Source: Sphingobacteriaceae bacterium
GTDB taxonomy: Bacteria; Bacteroidota; Bacteroidia; Sphingobacteriales; Sphingobacteriaceae
Length of the DNA: 40,252 nt
Assembly: GCA_019752795.1 (NCBI GenBank)
Contig: JAIELS010000015.1
Location: 1 to 40,252 of the forward strand
Reading direction: 5' to 3'
A model generated the notes under the pieces. It did not search any database. It was not told where the DNA came from and saw nothing but the letters and a program-made list of their open reading frames with translations. Position 1 is the first letter of the stretch. Every line of letters begins with the position of its first letter. The position numbers were made by a program, and so were the translations under genes. Shown here one piece after another: positions 18,338 through 29,226 of this stretch.

Positions 18338-19597
18338 ATGAAAAGAAATTATTTTATTTTAGGACTTATCCTACTTACTTTTTTTGTTATTTCCTTTTTA
18401 ACAAATATTATTGGTCCACTAGTTCCAGACATTATTAGGAGCTTCTCTTTAAGTCTTACCACTGTTGCACTTTTACCTTTCGCATTTTTTATTGCCTACG
18501 GCGTAATGTCTATACCCTCAGGAATATTGGTAGAAAAATATGGCGAAAAAAAGGTAATGATTGTTGCTTTCTTTATTTCTTTTTTAGGCGCTTTGTTTTT
18601 TGTTATTTCCCCAGGCTACTTAAGCTACATGCTTTCTTTATTCTTGATAGGAACAGGGATGGCGATGCTGCAAGTTGCCATTAACCCATTGTTAAGGGTT
18701 GCGGGAGGCGAAGCGCAATTCGCTTTTAACTCAGTACTGGCTCAATTCTTTTTTGGCTTAGCTTCTTTTTTAAGCCCTTTAGTTTATTCTTATCTAGCTT
18801 TAAATATTGGACAAGGAACAAAAAACAACGATTTCATTATCAAATTTTTCGAATCTGTAGTTCCAGTAGACTTACCTTGGATTTCACTTTATTGGATTTT
18901 TGCCATTATATCCATTTTAATGGTAGTGGTAATTGGATTAGTAAAAATGCCAAAGGTTGAATTAAAAGGCGATGAAAAAGTTGGCGGTTTAAAAACCAAT
19001 TTAGAACTCATTAAAAACCCAATGGTAATCTTGTACTTCTTAGCAATATTCTGTTACGTGGGGCTAGAACAAGGTGTAGCGAATTGGATGTCGGAATTTT
19101 TAAACAAATACCATCAAATAGACCCTAAAACAGGCGGGGCAAGTGCGGTATCATGGTTTTGGGGAATGTTAACTATTGGTACATTATTAGGCTTACTACT
19201 TTTAAAATTTATGGACAGTAGAAAAGTTTTAATATTATTTACTGGCGCTGCTATTATTAGTATGGTATTCGGTTTATTCGGCTCAGCAAGTGTTGCTATT
19301 TGGGCATTTCCAATGGTTGGTTTCTTTGCTTCAGTAATGTATTCGGTTATTATTTCTTTAGGATTAAACTCTATGGATAAGCACCATGGTGCATTATCAG
19401 GCATTTTATTAACAGGCATTTGTGGTGGTGCTATTATGCCTCTTATTATTGGCTGGATTGGCGATATGACATCATTAAAAACAGGTATGTACTTTATTTT
19501 TATCTTATTGGGTTATATTTTCAGTATTGGTTTTTGGGCAAAACCTTTAATCCAAAACGATGTAATCTCATTCAATAAAAAAGATAATACTAATTAA
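18338..19597 (+). CDS. Sugar MFS transporter, FucP-like
   Basis: 12-TM MFS protein; PSGILVEKYGEKKVMIVAF, GTGMAMLQVAINPLLR, FCYVGLEQGVANWMSEF. Confidence 0.85.
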   Translation: MKRNYFILGLILLTFFVISFLTNIIGPLVPDIIRSFSLSLTTVALLPFAFFIAYGVMSIPSGILVEKYGEKKVMIVAFFISFLGALFFVISPGYLSYMLSLFLIGTGMAMLQVAINPLLRVAGGEAQFAFNSVLAQFFFGLASFLSPLVYSYLALNIGQGTKNNDFIIKFFESVVPVDLPWISLYWIFAIISILMVVVIGLVKMPKVELKGDEKVGGLKTNLELIKNPMVILYFLAIFCYVGLEQGVANWMSEFLNKYHQIDPKTGGASAVSWFWGMLTIGTLLGLLLLKFMDSRKVLILFTGAAIISMVFGLFGSASVAIWAFPMVGFFASVMYSVIISLGLNSMDKHHGALSGILLTGICGGAIMPLIIGWIGDMTSLKTGMYFIFILLGYIFSIGFWAKPLIQNDVISFNKKDNTN

Positions 19598-19604
19598 AGA
19601 TAAA

Positions 19605-20447
19605 ATGCATATAGGCGTAGATTTAGGAGGCACCAATGTACGTGCGGGTCTGGTTCAAAAAAATAATATCATCAAAGTATTTAGTTCTAAAATAGAATCT
19701 AATGGGGAAGAAAATATTGTTGTCAATCAAGTAATAAATGCGATACAACAAGTTATTACGGCTGAAGTAGAAAGCATTGGAGTTGGTGTACCGGGTATAT
19801 TAAACACCCAAACGGGTGTAATTTATGATGTACAAAACATCCCAAGTTGGAAAGCCGTACCATTAAAGGATATTTTGGAAAATCATTTTAAAATCCCTGT
19901 ATTTATAAATAACGACGCCAACTGCTTTGCCTGTGGCGAATGGTATTTTACAGAAGAAAGTACTACAGAAAATAACTTAACAGGATTAATACTTGGTACA
20001 GGTGTAGCAGCTGGTTTAATTTGTGACGGAAAACTTTATGAAGGCAGAAACTGTGGTGCTGGAGAATTTGGTATGATACCATATTTAGATCATAACTACG
20101 AATTTTATTGCAGTGGAAATTATTTTAAACATTTTCATAACACTGATGGGGAAATCCTTTATAATTTGGCCAAGAGTAATGATAAAAATGCCTTAGCTAT
20201 TTTCGAGCAATTTGGAATACACGTAAGTGCACTAATTAAAACTATTTTATTTGCTGTAGACCCACAAACTATTGTTATTGGTGGCTCTGTAAGTAAAGCC
20301 TTCCCGTTTTTCGAATCTATTCTTTGGTCTTCACTTCAAGATTTCCCTTACAAACCAGTAATTGAAAACATAAAAATTAAAGCTTCTAAATACGAAAACA
20401 TAGCCATTTTAGGTGCCGCAGCTTTACATGCTCAAAAAAATAGTTGA
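19605..20447 (+). CDS. ROK-family sugar kinase
   Basis: IGVDLGGTNVRAGLV, GVGVPGILN, NNDANCFACGEW, ILGTGVAAGLI, PQTIVIGGSVS. Confidence 0.88.
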   Translation: MHIGVDLGGTNVRAGLVQKNNIIKVFSSKIESNGEENIVVNQVINAIQQVITAEVESIGVGVPGILNTQTGVIYDVQNIPSWKAVPLKDILENHFKIPVFINNDANCFACGEWYFTEESTTENNLTGLILGTGVAAGLICDGKLYEGRNCGAGEFGMIPYLDHNYEFYCSGNYFKHFHNTDGEILYNLAKSNDKNALAIFEQFGIHVSALIKTILFAVDPQTIVIGGSVSKAFPFFESILWSSLQDFPYKPVIENIKIKASKYENIAILGAAALHAQKNS

Positions 20448-20507
20448 AAATAACCAAGTACAAAACCAATTTCTTCTCGTCTTTAATAAAAACTAAATCT
20501 TTATAAA

Positions 20508-23153
20508 ATGAAAATGCTTAAACAAATCACTTTTTATATCTGTGTATTAGGATTGTTTATTTCAACGGCTAATGCATCAGAACGTATACCTCTAAAAATT
20601 GAAAAACATGTAGAAGGAGCACCAATAACATTGGGTATTCCTTTTGCTATAGGCACTTTAAATTCTCCAGATGATGTTAGATTATTAAATAAAGATGGTA
20701 AAGAAATCCCTTCTCAAATAACTGAAGTAAACAATTGGATGCCAATTAACTCCAGTATGAAATGGATTTGGGTGTTTTTCTTTGCTGATGCTAACGATAA
20801 TTATACTTTAGAATATGGTAGTGATGTTAAGCGTGCTACATATAAAGGTGATAGGGTTGTAATTAGAAACATACAACCTATGGGTAGTTATACTGAAGTA
20901 AGTACAGGTCCATTAAATTTTAAAATAAGAAAAAATAATGGTGGATTTTTCGAAACAGTTAAATTAAACACCAAAAAAAATGGTTTTACTGATGCTGATA
21001 TTATTGCAGAAGGCGCAAAAGATAGAGGTTCTTTTTTAGATATATTAGATCAAGCAGGCATAGATAAATCAAAGGCTACAATAACTAGAAGTGTAATAGA
21101 AAAAGGTTCTGGGCCATTGCATGGCATAATTCGTTTTGAAGGAGAATATACTTACAATAGAAAGGATAATAATTCCTCTCCTTTTGTAATTCGTATACAC
21201 GTTTACGCTGGCAAATCTTATGTTAAAGTATTACATACCTTAACATACACAGGTGTTCCAGATCAACATGTTATAGTGCCTGGTGAGCATGCTCGTATAG
21301 CAACTCAATCTAAAAACATTCTTTCTGAAGCAGAAAGTAGTGATAAAGGATGGACAAAGCCTAATGATCAAATCGCAAGTACAGGATTCTCCTTAAACTA
21401 TAAGTTAAATGGAGAGCTAACTTATAAAGTTGGTTATAAAGACGGAAAATGGTGGGAAAATCCAACAGAAAAAGTATTTGAATTTACTGGAAATGGAAAG
21501 CAAAAAACTTCTTTATTCCAAGATGGTCCTGCTCCAAATAAAGTTCAGCCGATACCAGAATCTTCGGATGTTAAAAGAATTGAAGGTTTTTCAGCAAACT
21601 TAACAACTGATAATAAAGAACAAATTAAAACTGCCAAAGCAAGTGGCTGGATGGACATTGGGGATAAAAAGTGGGGTATTGCTATCGGAGTTAGACATTT
21701 CTTTGAAGAATATCCTAAAGAACTTGATATAGACGCAAGTCAACAATTGGCAACGGCTTATTTATGGTCTCCAAAGGCGCCCGCTATGAGTTTTGCTAAA
21801 GACAAAAACTCTGCTGATGATGGAATTTTAGGGAATTTTGCACAAGGTTTGGCAAAAACTAGCGAGTTAGTGTATTATTTTCATGATGCTAATACAAGTG
21901 TAAAAGAAATACAGAAAACAGTTAATTACATTTTAGACCCATCTGTTGCGCATGCAGCTCCAGAAGCATATGCAAATTCTAAAGTTTTTGGTGGCTTATC
22001 TCCAAGAGGGACTTCTTACCCTGAATTTGAACGTGGTTTAGATTACAAATACGATTGGGTATTATTTAATCAGAATTGGGCTCCTTGGTATGGTATGTTT
22101 GAATATGGAGATTACAAGAATTACTATATAGATAATAAGTGGGAAATGTGGGCTAACAATGAGCCGGGACAAGATTATATGTTTTGGTTACAGTTTATGA
22201 GAACGGGTGATCCTAGATTTTTTAACGCGGCGCAATCTACAAGTAGACATACAATGGATGTAGACAACATACATTGGCCAAAAAAACCTACTTATATTGG
22301 AGACACTAATGATGCACTAGATTATTTTAAATCTAAAGAGTCACCAGATACCTCCTCTCCATATTTAGGTATAGGCAAAAGACATGGCGATCAACAATGG
22401 TCTGCTGTGTTAAGTGCACATGTTTGGGTTATGGGATGGTTAGCCGATTACTATCTAAGCGGAGATCACAGAGGCCTAGAAATAGCAAAACAAACTGCCG
22501 ACACCTATGTTAAACGCATTTGGGGCGATCATGATTTAAGAGGTAGAAGATTATACCTTTCTGTTTGGAACATGACAGAAGTTTATGATGCAACCAAAGA
22601 TGAGAAATACCTTATTGATTTAAAAGACAGAGTAAAAACCATGTTATATATCCAAGATGGAACTGAGCAAAACAACAGCTTAGTAGTAGATAGATATGGC
22701 TATTCTCAAGTTTATGCTTCACAAGGATTATCAAAATACTATCAAATCACTAAAGATGATCAAGTAAAAAGAGCACTCATCAAACACGCTCGTTCGGTTA
22801 GAGATAATGAGCCAATAGCATATTTAATGGAATCCTATCTTTCTTCAATTCACAGTTTAATAGTAGGCTATGAATTTACAAAAGATAAAAGCTTTTTAGA
22901 TAAAGCAAAAGAACGTGCCGAAGTTTTAAAAACTGATTTTACTTCAGTGAAATTTGATAATAATGCCACTCAAAAACAATTAGCAGAAACACTGCTTAAA
23001 GTTAGTCACTTCCCTCAAGATCCAGAGAAAAAGTATGCAGAATGGGATGTTAGAAATGCTTTACGTGTATTTGGATGGACACACGCTTACAATGTTCCTT
23101 ATTTACTGTATTATTTAAGAAATGAAGATCAAGTAAAAAAAATTAATAAATAA
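20508..23153 (+). CDS. Secreted exo-rhamnogalacturonan lyase-like (PcRGLX/YetA-like) protein
   Basis: 881 aa with signal peptide; overall pattern (GPLNFKIRKNNGGFFETVKL; WAPWYGMFEYGDYKNYYIDNKWEMWANNEPGQDYMFWLQFMRTGD; GKRHGDQQWSAVLSAHVW) resembles the PcRGLX/YetA family. Confidence 0.6.
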   Translation: MKMLKQITFYICVLGLFISTANASERIPLKIEKHVEGAPITLGIPFAIGTLNSPDDVRLLNKDGKEIPSQITEVNNWMPINSSMKWIWVFFFADANDNYTLEYGSDVKRATYKGDRVVIRNIQPMGSYTEVSTGPLNFKIRKNNGGFFETVKLNTKKNGFTDADIIAEGAKDRGSFLDILDQAGIDKSKATITRSVIEKGSGPLHGIIRFEGEYTYNRKDNNSSPFVIRIHVYAGKSYVKVLHTLTYTGVPDQHVIVPGEHARIATQSKNILSEAESSDKGWTKPNDQIASTGFSLNYKLNGELTYKVGYKDGKWWENPTEKVFEFTGNGKQKTSLFQDGPAPNKVQPIPESSDVKRIEGFSANLTTDNKEQIKTAKASGWMDIGDKKWGIAIGVRHFFEEYPKELDIDASQQLATAYLWSPKAPAMSFAKDKNSADDGILGNFAQGLAKTSELVYYFHDANTSVKEIQKTVNYILDPSVAHAAPEAYANSKVFGGLSPRGTSYPEFERGLDYKYDWVLFNQNWAPWYGMFEYGDYKNYYIDNKWEMWANNEPGQDYMFWLQFMRTGDPRFFNAAQSTSRHTMDVDNIHWPKKPTYIGDTNDALDYFKSKESPDTSSPYLGIGKRHGDQQWSAVLSAHVWVMGWLADYYLSGDHRGLEIAKQTADTYVKRIWGDHDLRGRRLYLSVWNMTEVYDATKDEKYLIDLKDRVKTMLYIQDGTEQNNSLVVDRYGYSQVYASQGLSKYYQITKDDQVKRALIKHARSVRDNEPIAYLMESYLSSIHSLIVGYEFTKDKSFLDKAKERAEVLKTDFTSVKFDNNATQKQLAETLLKVSHFPQDPEKKYAEWDVRNALRVFGWTHAYNVPYLLYYLRNEDQVKKINK

Positions 23154-23196
23154 AATAGCAATAAATACGCAACAATAAATTTTGCTCAAACAAACA

Positions 23197-24048
23197 ATGA
23201 GAAAAGAAGTAAACAATAATGATTTAGAAAGAATAAATGCTGCTTGGAATAAATTAGAGCCTTTAATGGACGAAACACCAAAGCAGAATTTTAAACTAAA
23301 GCCTTTATTTATTAAAAAATTAGCTATTGCAGCAGCCTTAATTCTAATATCATCTATTGCCTTACTGTTATTTAACGCTAAGAAAGAACAAGTACAATTT
23401 GTTACTAAATACGGCCAAACCTTAAAAGTAGTTCTTCCAGATAGCTCTACCGTTTACCTTAACGGAAATAGTAAACTAAGCTATATCAATAACTGGGATA
23501 ATAATTCAGACAGGGAAGTTAAGGTTGACGGCGAAGCTTATTTCTCTGTAAAACATACAAAAAGCAATCAAAAGTTTTTTGTTAGAATGGCAGATAATCT
23601 TTCTGTAGAAGTATTAGGAACGGAATTTAATATTACCAAAAGGGGTAAAAATACTCAAGTTGTTTTAAGCTCTGGTAAAATTGATTTTCATATGAATAAC
23701 TTAAAAAAGGGCAATGATGTTGTACAGATGAAACCTGGTGATTTAATTGAATATCAGAATAACAGTAAATCTTACATTAAACAAAAAGTAGATCCAACAA
23801 CCTATTCTTCTTGGAAAAGCAATCGAATAATTTTTAATAAAACAAAAATTATTGACGTATTACAAAACCTTCAATACACTTACGGATTAAAAGTTAAAAT
23901 AGAAGATGAAAAAATGATGAATATGAGAGTTTCTGGCTCGGCACCTACCAATAACATTCAGTCTTTAGTTGATGCGCTTTCAGAAACGTTTAACGTTAAG
24001 TTCATATTAAAAGGAGATTCTATTGTACTTAAAAACAAGCAACCATAA
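23197..24048 (+). CDS. FecR-family anti-sigma factor
   Basis: TKYGQTLKVVLPDSSTVYLNGNSKLSY, VDGEAYFSVKH...FFVRMADNLSVEVLGTEFNI, single TM; ATG at 23197. Confidence 0.92.
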   Translation: MRKEVNNNDLERINAAWNKLEPLMDETPKQNFKLKPLFIKKLAIAAALILISSIALLLFNAKKEQVQFVTKYGQTLKVVLPDSSTVYLNGNSKLSYINNWDNNSDREVKVDGEAYFSVKHTKSNQKFFVRMADNLSVEVLGTEFNITKRGKNTQVVLSSGKIDFHMNNLKKGNDVVQMKPGDLIEYQNNSKSYIKQKVDPTTYSSWKSNRIIFNKTKIIDVLQNLQYTYGLKVKIEDEKMMNMRVSGSAPTNNIQSLVDALSETFNVKFILKGDSIVLKNKQP

Positions 24049-24171
24049 ACTTAATTATAAACCTAAACTTATTAAACTATGATAAAAAACTAAACCTACT
24101 AACCAAAAAAATTCTATAATAAGCAGAATAAAAAAATAAAAATAACCAAAACCAAATTAAATAAACCAACT

Positions 24172-27100
24172 ATGGCAAAAAAATCATTTTTGCTACTCAT
24201 ATTATTTATGGGTAGTACATTGTTTGTACATAGCCGAGCAGAAAACTACGCTCGTCATGTCGAAGCAAATTATGTCTCAAAAAAAGAGACCCTTCAATAC
24301 CAATCTTTATCAGTTGCTTTAATTAACCTAGAAAAAACTTATAAAGCTTCTATAATGTTTGACAGTAAACGAGCTGAAAATATTAAAGTAAAGATTGAGA
24401 ATAATAATAACACAGAGGGTCTAGAAAAAACATTAACTAAGTTATTAGCACCAGTAAACCTTAATTACAAAAAAATTAGCGATAAGTTTTATGTAATTAA
24501 TTTTGATGAAAAAAAGAACCAAAACAAACTTTCAACATCCAATGTAATTCCAAACTTAAATTTACTAAAAGAAGATGTTAAAGTAAATACTTTGGCTCCA
24601 GTAGATATTACAGTTACTGGTATAGTTACTGATGGCAGCAATGGGGAGATTTTACCAGGGGTTACTATTAAAGTTAAAGGCACTACAATTAGTGCCAGCA
24701 CTGACGAAAAAGGTAAATTCACTATTAAGTTCCCTGAGAAAGGCACTTTAATGTTCTCTTATATTAGCTTTATTACTAAAGAAGTTGTTGTTGAAAGCTC
24801 AAGAACTTTGAATGTTACTTTAATGCCAGATCAGCAAAAACTAAATGAAGTTGTTGTCGTAGGTATTGGATATGGAACGCAACAGAAGAAAAATTTAACA
24901 GGTTCTATTGCTTCTATATCGGCAAATAGCATAAAAGATATGCCTGTTATGAGTTTTGAAAATGCTATTCAAGGTCAAATTGCTGGTGTTCAGGTACAAG
25001 AACCTAGTGGAGAGCCTGGCGCTGCTACCACTATTCGTGTTCGTGGTATCGGATCTATATCTGCTGGTAATGAACCTTTATACGTTGTAGATGGTTTTCC
25101 AGTTTCTAAAAATGTAGAATCAGCCACACAAGGAGATGTATCAAAAAGAATTGTTGCTTTTAAACCAGCTCCTTCTAACCCACTAGGTACAATAAGTCCT
25201 GGAGATATTCAATCTGTAGAGGTATTAAAAGATGCTGCTGCTGCGGCTATTTATGGATCAAGAGGATCTAACGGAGTAATTATCATCACCACTAAAAAGG
25301 GAAGACGAGATGGTACAAGTAGTATAAATTTCGACTCATACTATGGAGTACAAACATTAGCTAACAAAGTTGATTTAATGAACTCTGCAGAGTTAACAGA
25401 TTATGTTTTAGATGCAAAAAACAATGCTTATTTGCAAGATTTTCCAAATGCAAGTAGAAACGATCCTAACTCAGTAAGATACGCTAGAAGTACAAATACC
25501 AGTTATTATATCCCTGCAGACTTTGCAAACCCAACTGGAGTAGACACTGATTGGCAAGATGTTTTGTTTAAAAACTCTAGTATACAATCTTACAATTTAT
25601 CATTATCAGGTGGAAGCGAAAAATTAGGTTATTATGTTTCGGGTAACTATTATAATCAAGGTGGTATTATTGACAAAACGGGCTTCAAACGTTATAGTTT
25701 TAGAGTTAATATAGAATCGAACCCGCTTAAAAACTTAAAAGTTGGAGCAAATATAAATCCATCTTTTACAGATCAAGCAAAAGGATCTACTAGTGCTCCT
25801 TACTTTGCTGACCCTCCAGGTGCAGTTTATACCGCTTTAGTTACTTCACCAACTGTTAGCCCATACTTACCTAACGGATTAATTAACCAAACAAATAACC
25901 AAAGTCATTTAAACACAGAAAACGGAACAGGCGCTAACATGACTGCTTCTAGTAATCCTTTGGCTGTTGTAAATTACATTCATGATGATTTAGCACAATT
26001 TAGATCTTTTGCCAATGCCTATGCAGAGTATAGCATATTAGATGGCTTGAAGTATAAAATAATGCTAGGTACCGATGTTAACCAATATAACAGAAAGTAT
26101 TACAGAGAGAAAGCATTTTTAGATCGTACCGCAACTGTAGGGGTTCCTTATGGACAATCTAACTCATCTCTAGAAACCAACTGGTTATTAGAAAATACAC
26201 TTTCTTACAATAAAGTATTTGGTAAACATAGTATTTCTGCAGTTGCAGGTTATACAGCACAAAAAGATAAACTTAGAAACAATCAAGTACAAGCAGAAAA
26301 CTTTCCTGATGATTTAGTTCAAACCGTAAGTGGTGGACAAGTTACCGGTGGAAATGCTACTGAAGAGGAATGGTCTTTAATTTCTTATTTAGGTCGTGTA
26401 AACTATGCTTTCATGGATCGTTATTTATTAACAGCTACTATCAGATCTGACCGTGCTTCACGTTTTGGAGAAGGTAACAAAGTTGGTATTTTCCCTTCGT
26501 TTTCTGCCGGTTGGAGAATATCTGATGAGCCTTTTATGAAAAGTTTAACTTTTGTTAGCGATTTAAAACTTCGTGCAAGTTGGGGTAAAACAGGTAACTT
26601 CTTAATTCCAAACTATGCTTCTATCGGTTTATTAAACCCTTATAATTATACTTTCGGAAACGTAATATCGAATGGTATTGCGCCAACAACGCCTAGTAAT
26701 CCTAATTTAACTTGGGAGAAAAATACGCAAACAGATATCGGTCTTGATATGAGTTTCTTAAAAAACAGAATCTTTGCTTCGGTAGATTTGTATAGAAAAT
26801 TAACTTCAGATTTATTGTTAAACGTTCAAGTACCAGCTGCAATTGGTTTTGGTAATTCAAATCCTTTACAAAACATTGGTGAAGTAGAAAATAAGGGCTT
26901 CGAGGTTTCATTAACTACGCATAATATGGTTAATAAATTTACTTGGACTACAGATTTTAACTACTCAGCTAATAGAAATGAGGTATTAAAACTAGGTGCT
27001 TCTGGCGATCCAATTTTAAGTTCTGGCGGGGCGGGTATTCGTCACATTACTCGTATTGGCGATCCTATTGGTAGCTATTATGGCTATGTTGTAGAAGGTA

Positions 27101-27756
27101 TTTACCAAACACAACAAGAAATAAATAGTGCACCAAAAGATAAATTAGCTGCAAAACCAGGCCCAGGAGATTTTAGATTTAAAGATGTAAATGGCGATGG
27201 TGTTATTGATGCAAATGATAGAACTGTAATTGGAAACTATCAACCAAAATATACTTTTGGTATTACCAACAAATTCTCTTACAAAAAGATGGAGTTGAGC
27301 TTCTTAATACAAGGTGTAGAAGGTGCAAAAGTATTAAACTTAACTAGAAGACACTTAGGAAACGGTGAGGCGAATACTAACTCATATGCTTTTGAAATTA
27401 ATAGATGGAGATCTCCAGATCAACCTGGAGATGGTAAAACACCAAGAGCTGATAGGTTAGGCGATTTACACGGTTTTAATAACAGACCGTCAAGTTATCA
27501 AGTAGAAGATGCATCATACCTACGTTTAAGAAACGTAACCTTTGCATACACTCTACCTGAAAAAATTGCTGGAAAATATTTTTCATCGATTCGTTTGTAT
27601 GCATCAGGAACTAACCTATTTACAAAAACAAATTATATAGGTTACAATCCAGAAGTAAACAACCAATCAACAGTAAGTGGCGTTCAAGGTGAGGATTATG
27701 GAGCATATCCATTATCAAGAAATTTCACTTTTGGAATTAATGCTTCATTTAAATAA
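24172..27756 (+). CDS. SusC/RagA-type TonB-dependent receptor with N-terminal STN domain
   Basis: STN-like LQYQSLSVALINLEKTYKASIMF, carboxypeptidase-like TVTGIVTDGSNGEILPGVTIKVKGT, plug GTQQKKNLTGSIASI, VLKDAAAAAIYGSRGSNGVIIITTKKG. Confidence 0.96.
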   Translation: MAKKSFLLLILFMGSTLFVHSRAENYARHVEANYVSKKETLQYQSLSVALINLEKTYKASIMFDSKRAENIKVKIENNNNTEGLEKTLTKLLAPVNLNYKKISDKFYVINFDEKKNQNKLSTSNVIPNLNLLKEDVKVNTLAPVDITVTGIVTDGSNGEILPGVTIKVKGTTISASTDEKGKFTIKFPEKGTLMFSYISFITKEVVVESSRTLNVTLMPDQQKLNEVVVVGIGYGTQQKKNLTGSIASISANSIKDMPVMSFENAIQGQIAGVQVQEPSGEPGAATTIRVRGIGSISAGNEPLYVVDGFPVSKNVESATQGDVSKRIVAFKPAPSNPLGTISPGDIQSVEVLKDAAAAAIYGSRGSNGVIIITTKKGRRDGTSSINFDSYYGVQTLANKVDLMNSAELTDYVLDAKNNAYLQDFPNASRNDPNSVRYARSTNTSYYIPADFANPTGVDTDWQDVLFKNSSIQSYNLSLSGGSEKLGYYVSGNYYNQGGIIDKTGFKRYSFRVNIESNPLKNLKVGANINPSFTDQAKGSTSAPYFADPPGAVYTALVTSPTVSPYLPNGLINQTNNQSHLNTENGTGANMTASSNPLAVVNYIHDDLAQFRSFANAYAEYSILDGLKYKIMLGTDVNQYNRKYYREKAFLDRTATVGVPYGQSNSSLETNWLLENTLSYNKVFGKHSISAVAGYTAQKDKLRNNQVQAENFPDDLVQTVSGGQVTGGNATEEEWSLISYLGRVNYAFMDRYLLTATIRSDRASRFGEGNKVGIFPSFSAGWRISDEPFMKSLTFVSDLKLRASWGKTGNFLIPNYASIGLLNPYNYTFGNVISNGIAPTTPSNPNLTWEKNTQTDIGLDMSFLKNRIFASVDLYRKLTSDLLLNVQVPAAIGFGNSNPLQNIGEVENKGFEVSLTTHNMVNKFTWTTDFNYSANRNEVLKLGASGDPILSSGGAGIRHITRIGDPIGSYYGYVVEGIYQTQQEINSAPKDKLAAKPGPGDFRFKDVNGDGVIDANDRTVIGNYQPKYTFGITNKFSYKKMELSFLIQGVEGAKVLNLTRRHLGNGEANTNSYAFEINRWRSPDQPGDGKTPRADRLGDLHGFNNRPSSYQVEDASYLRLRNVTFAYTLPEKIAGKYFSSIRLYASGTNLFTKTNYIGYNPEVNNQSTVSGVQGEDYGAYPLSRNFTFGINASFK

Positions 27757-27782
27757 AATCTGTTAATCTAAAATTCTAAAAA

Positions 27783-29162
27783 ATGAAAAATAAAATTATA
27801 TATATCTTATTGTCAGCCGCAATAATTAGTGGTTGCAGTAAAGACTTTACAGATCTAAGCCCAATATCACAACGTAACGTAGAATCATTTTACAAAACGG
27901 GTAATGATATGGTTATAGCTACCAATGCAGCTTACAAAGCACTTCAAATGAATGGTGCTTACAATCAAAGCTATTGGGTAATGAACGAAATGCGTTCTGA
28001 TAATACTGATGGCGGAGCTGATATTACAGGTTTAGGTGCCGACTTAAATGCAATTGACAATTTTGGCGAAAACGCAGCCACAGCAGAGATAATTACCAAT
28101 TCATACTTAGATACTTATGTAGGTATTAATCGTTGTAATATTGTTTTAAGTAGAATAGATCCCGTGGAAATGGATGCTAGCTTAAAAAACAGACTTAAAG
28201 GCGAAGCTTTGTTTTTAAGATCTTTATTCTACTATAATTTGGCAGTAAATTTCGGAAGAATACCATTAGTTTTAAATGAAATCAGTGTTGATGAAGGAAA
28301 AGGCTATCCGCAAGTTCCAGCAATTGATGTTTATAATCAATTAGTTAAAGATTTAACAATAGCTGAAGGATTTTTACCAGTAAAATATACTGGATCTGAT
28401 GTTGGTAGAGCAACAAAAGGTGCTGCTGCAACTTTATTAGGTAAAATTTACTTAACAATGGGCAATAAAACAGCTGCAATTTTACCTTTAAGAAGAGTTA
28501 AAGATACTTACGGTTATTCTTTAGTACCTAACTACCAGAATATTTGGGGCCTTGCAAATAAAAATAACGTAGAGTCTATTTTTGAAGTACAGTATAAAGG
28601 TGGTGGTACGAGCACTGGTAATGCATTTACTAATGCATTCTCTCCATTAATGATTCAGACTACGGGAGCATATAAAAATAGACCTACTGCAGAGATGGAA
28701 GCCGCTTATGAAGCAGGAGACGCAAGAAAAGCAGCATCTATGAACCCAATAAACGGTCCATTAAATGCAGGTAGATTTATTCTAAAGTATGGAACTACAA
28801 CTGCGTATAATGAAGGCGATGCAGATTACAATTTTATTGTTCTTCGCTATGCTGATGCTTTATTAATGCTTGCAGAAGCTTTAGGTGAAGGTACTGAAGG
28901 TTATGACTTAATAAACGATGTTAGACATCGTGCAAAACTAACTAATGATATTAGTTCGGCTACACCTGGAACATATGCTGAAAAATTACTAAAAGAAAGA
29001 AGAGTAGAGTTGGCATTTGAGAACCACAGATGGCCAGATTTATTACGCTTTGGTAAAGTAAACGACTTCTTAACTCCACAAGGTAAAAAAGCTAGGTTAC
29101 TATTCTTAATTCCTCAACGCGAATTAGATATTAACAAAACTTACACTCAAAATCCTTTGTAA
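27783..29162 (+). CDS. SusD/RagB-family lipoprotein
   Basis: Lipobox SGCSKDFTDLSP, GEALFLRSLFYYNLAVNFGRIPLV, LLKERRVELAFENHRWPDLLRFG. Confidence 0.95.
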   Translation: MKNKIIYILLSAAIISGCSKDFTDLSPISQRNVESFYKTGNDMVIATNAAYKALQMNGAYNQSYWVMNEMRSDNTDGGADITGLGADLNAIDNFGENAATAEIITNSYLDTYVGINRCNIVLSRIDPVEMDASLKNRLKGEALFLRSLFYYNLAVNFGRIPLVLNEISVDEGKGYPQVPAIDVYNQLVKDLTIAEGFLPVKYTGSDVGRATKGAAATLLGKIYLTMGNKTAAILPLRRVKDTYGYSLVPNYQNIWGLANKNNVESIFEVQYKGGGTSTGNAFTNAFSPLMIQTTGAYKNRPTAEMEAAYEAGDARKAASMNPINGPLNAGRFILKYGTTTAYNEGDADYNFIVLRYADALLMLAEALGEGTEGYDLINDVRHRAKLTNDISSATPGTYAEKLLKERRVELAFENHRWPDLLRFGKVNDFLTPQGKKARLLFLIPQRELDINKTYTQNPL

Positions 29163-29175
29163 AATTCAAAAATTT

Positions 29176-29210
29176 CAGTCTGCTAACTTATAAAATAGCT
29201 TAGCAGACTG
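29176..29210 (+). other. Perfect 11-bp inverted repeat between susD and PIG-L genes
   Basis: CAGTCTGCTAA-N13-TTAGCAGACTG, no strong T-tract. Confidence 0.75.
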
Positions 29211-29226
29211 ATTAATTTAAAGAACT

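Noticed and set aside
23182-23196. TTG start for the FecR gene as in the ORF track
   Set aside because: ATG at 23197 gives a typical FecR N-terminus; the extension adds only MLKQT.
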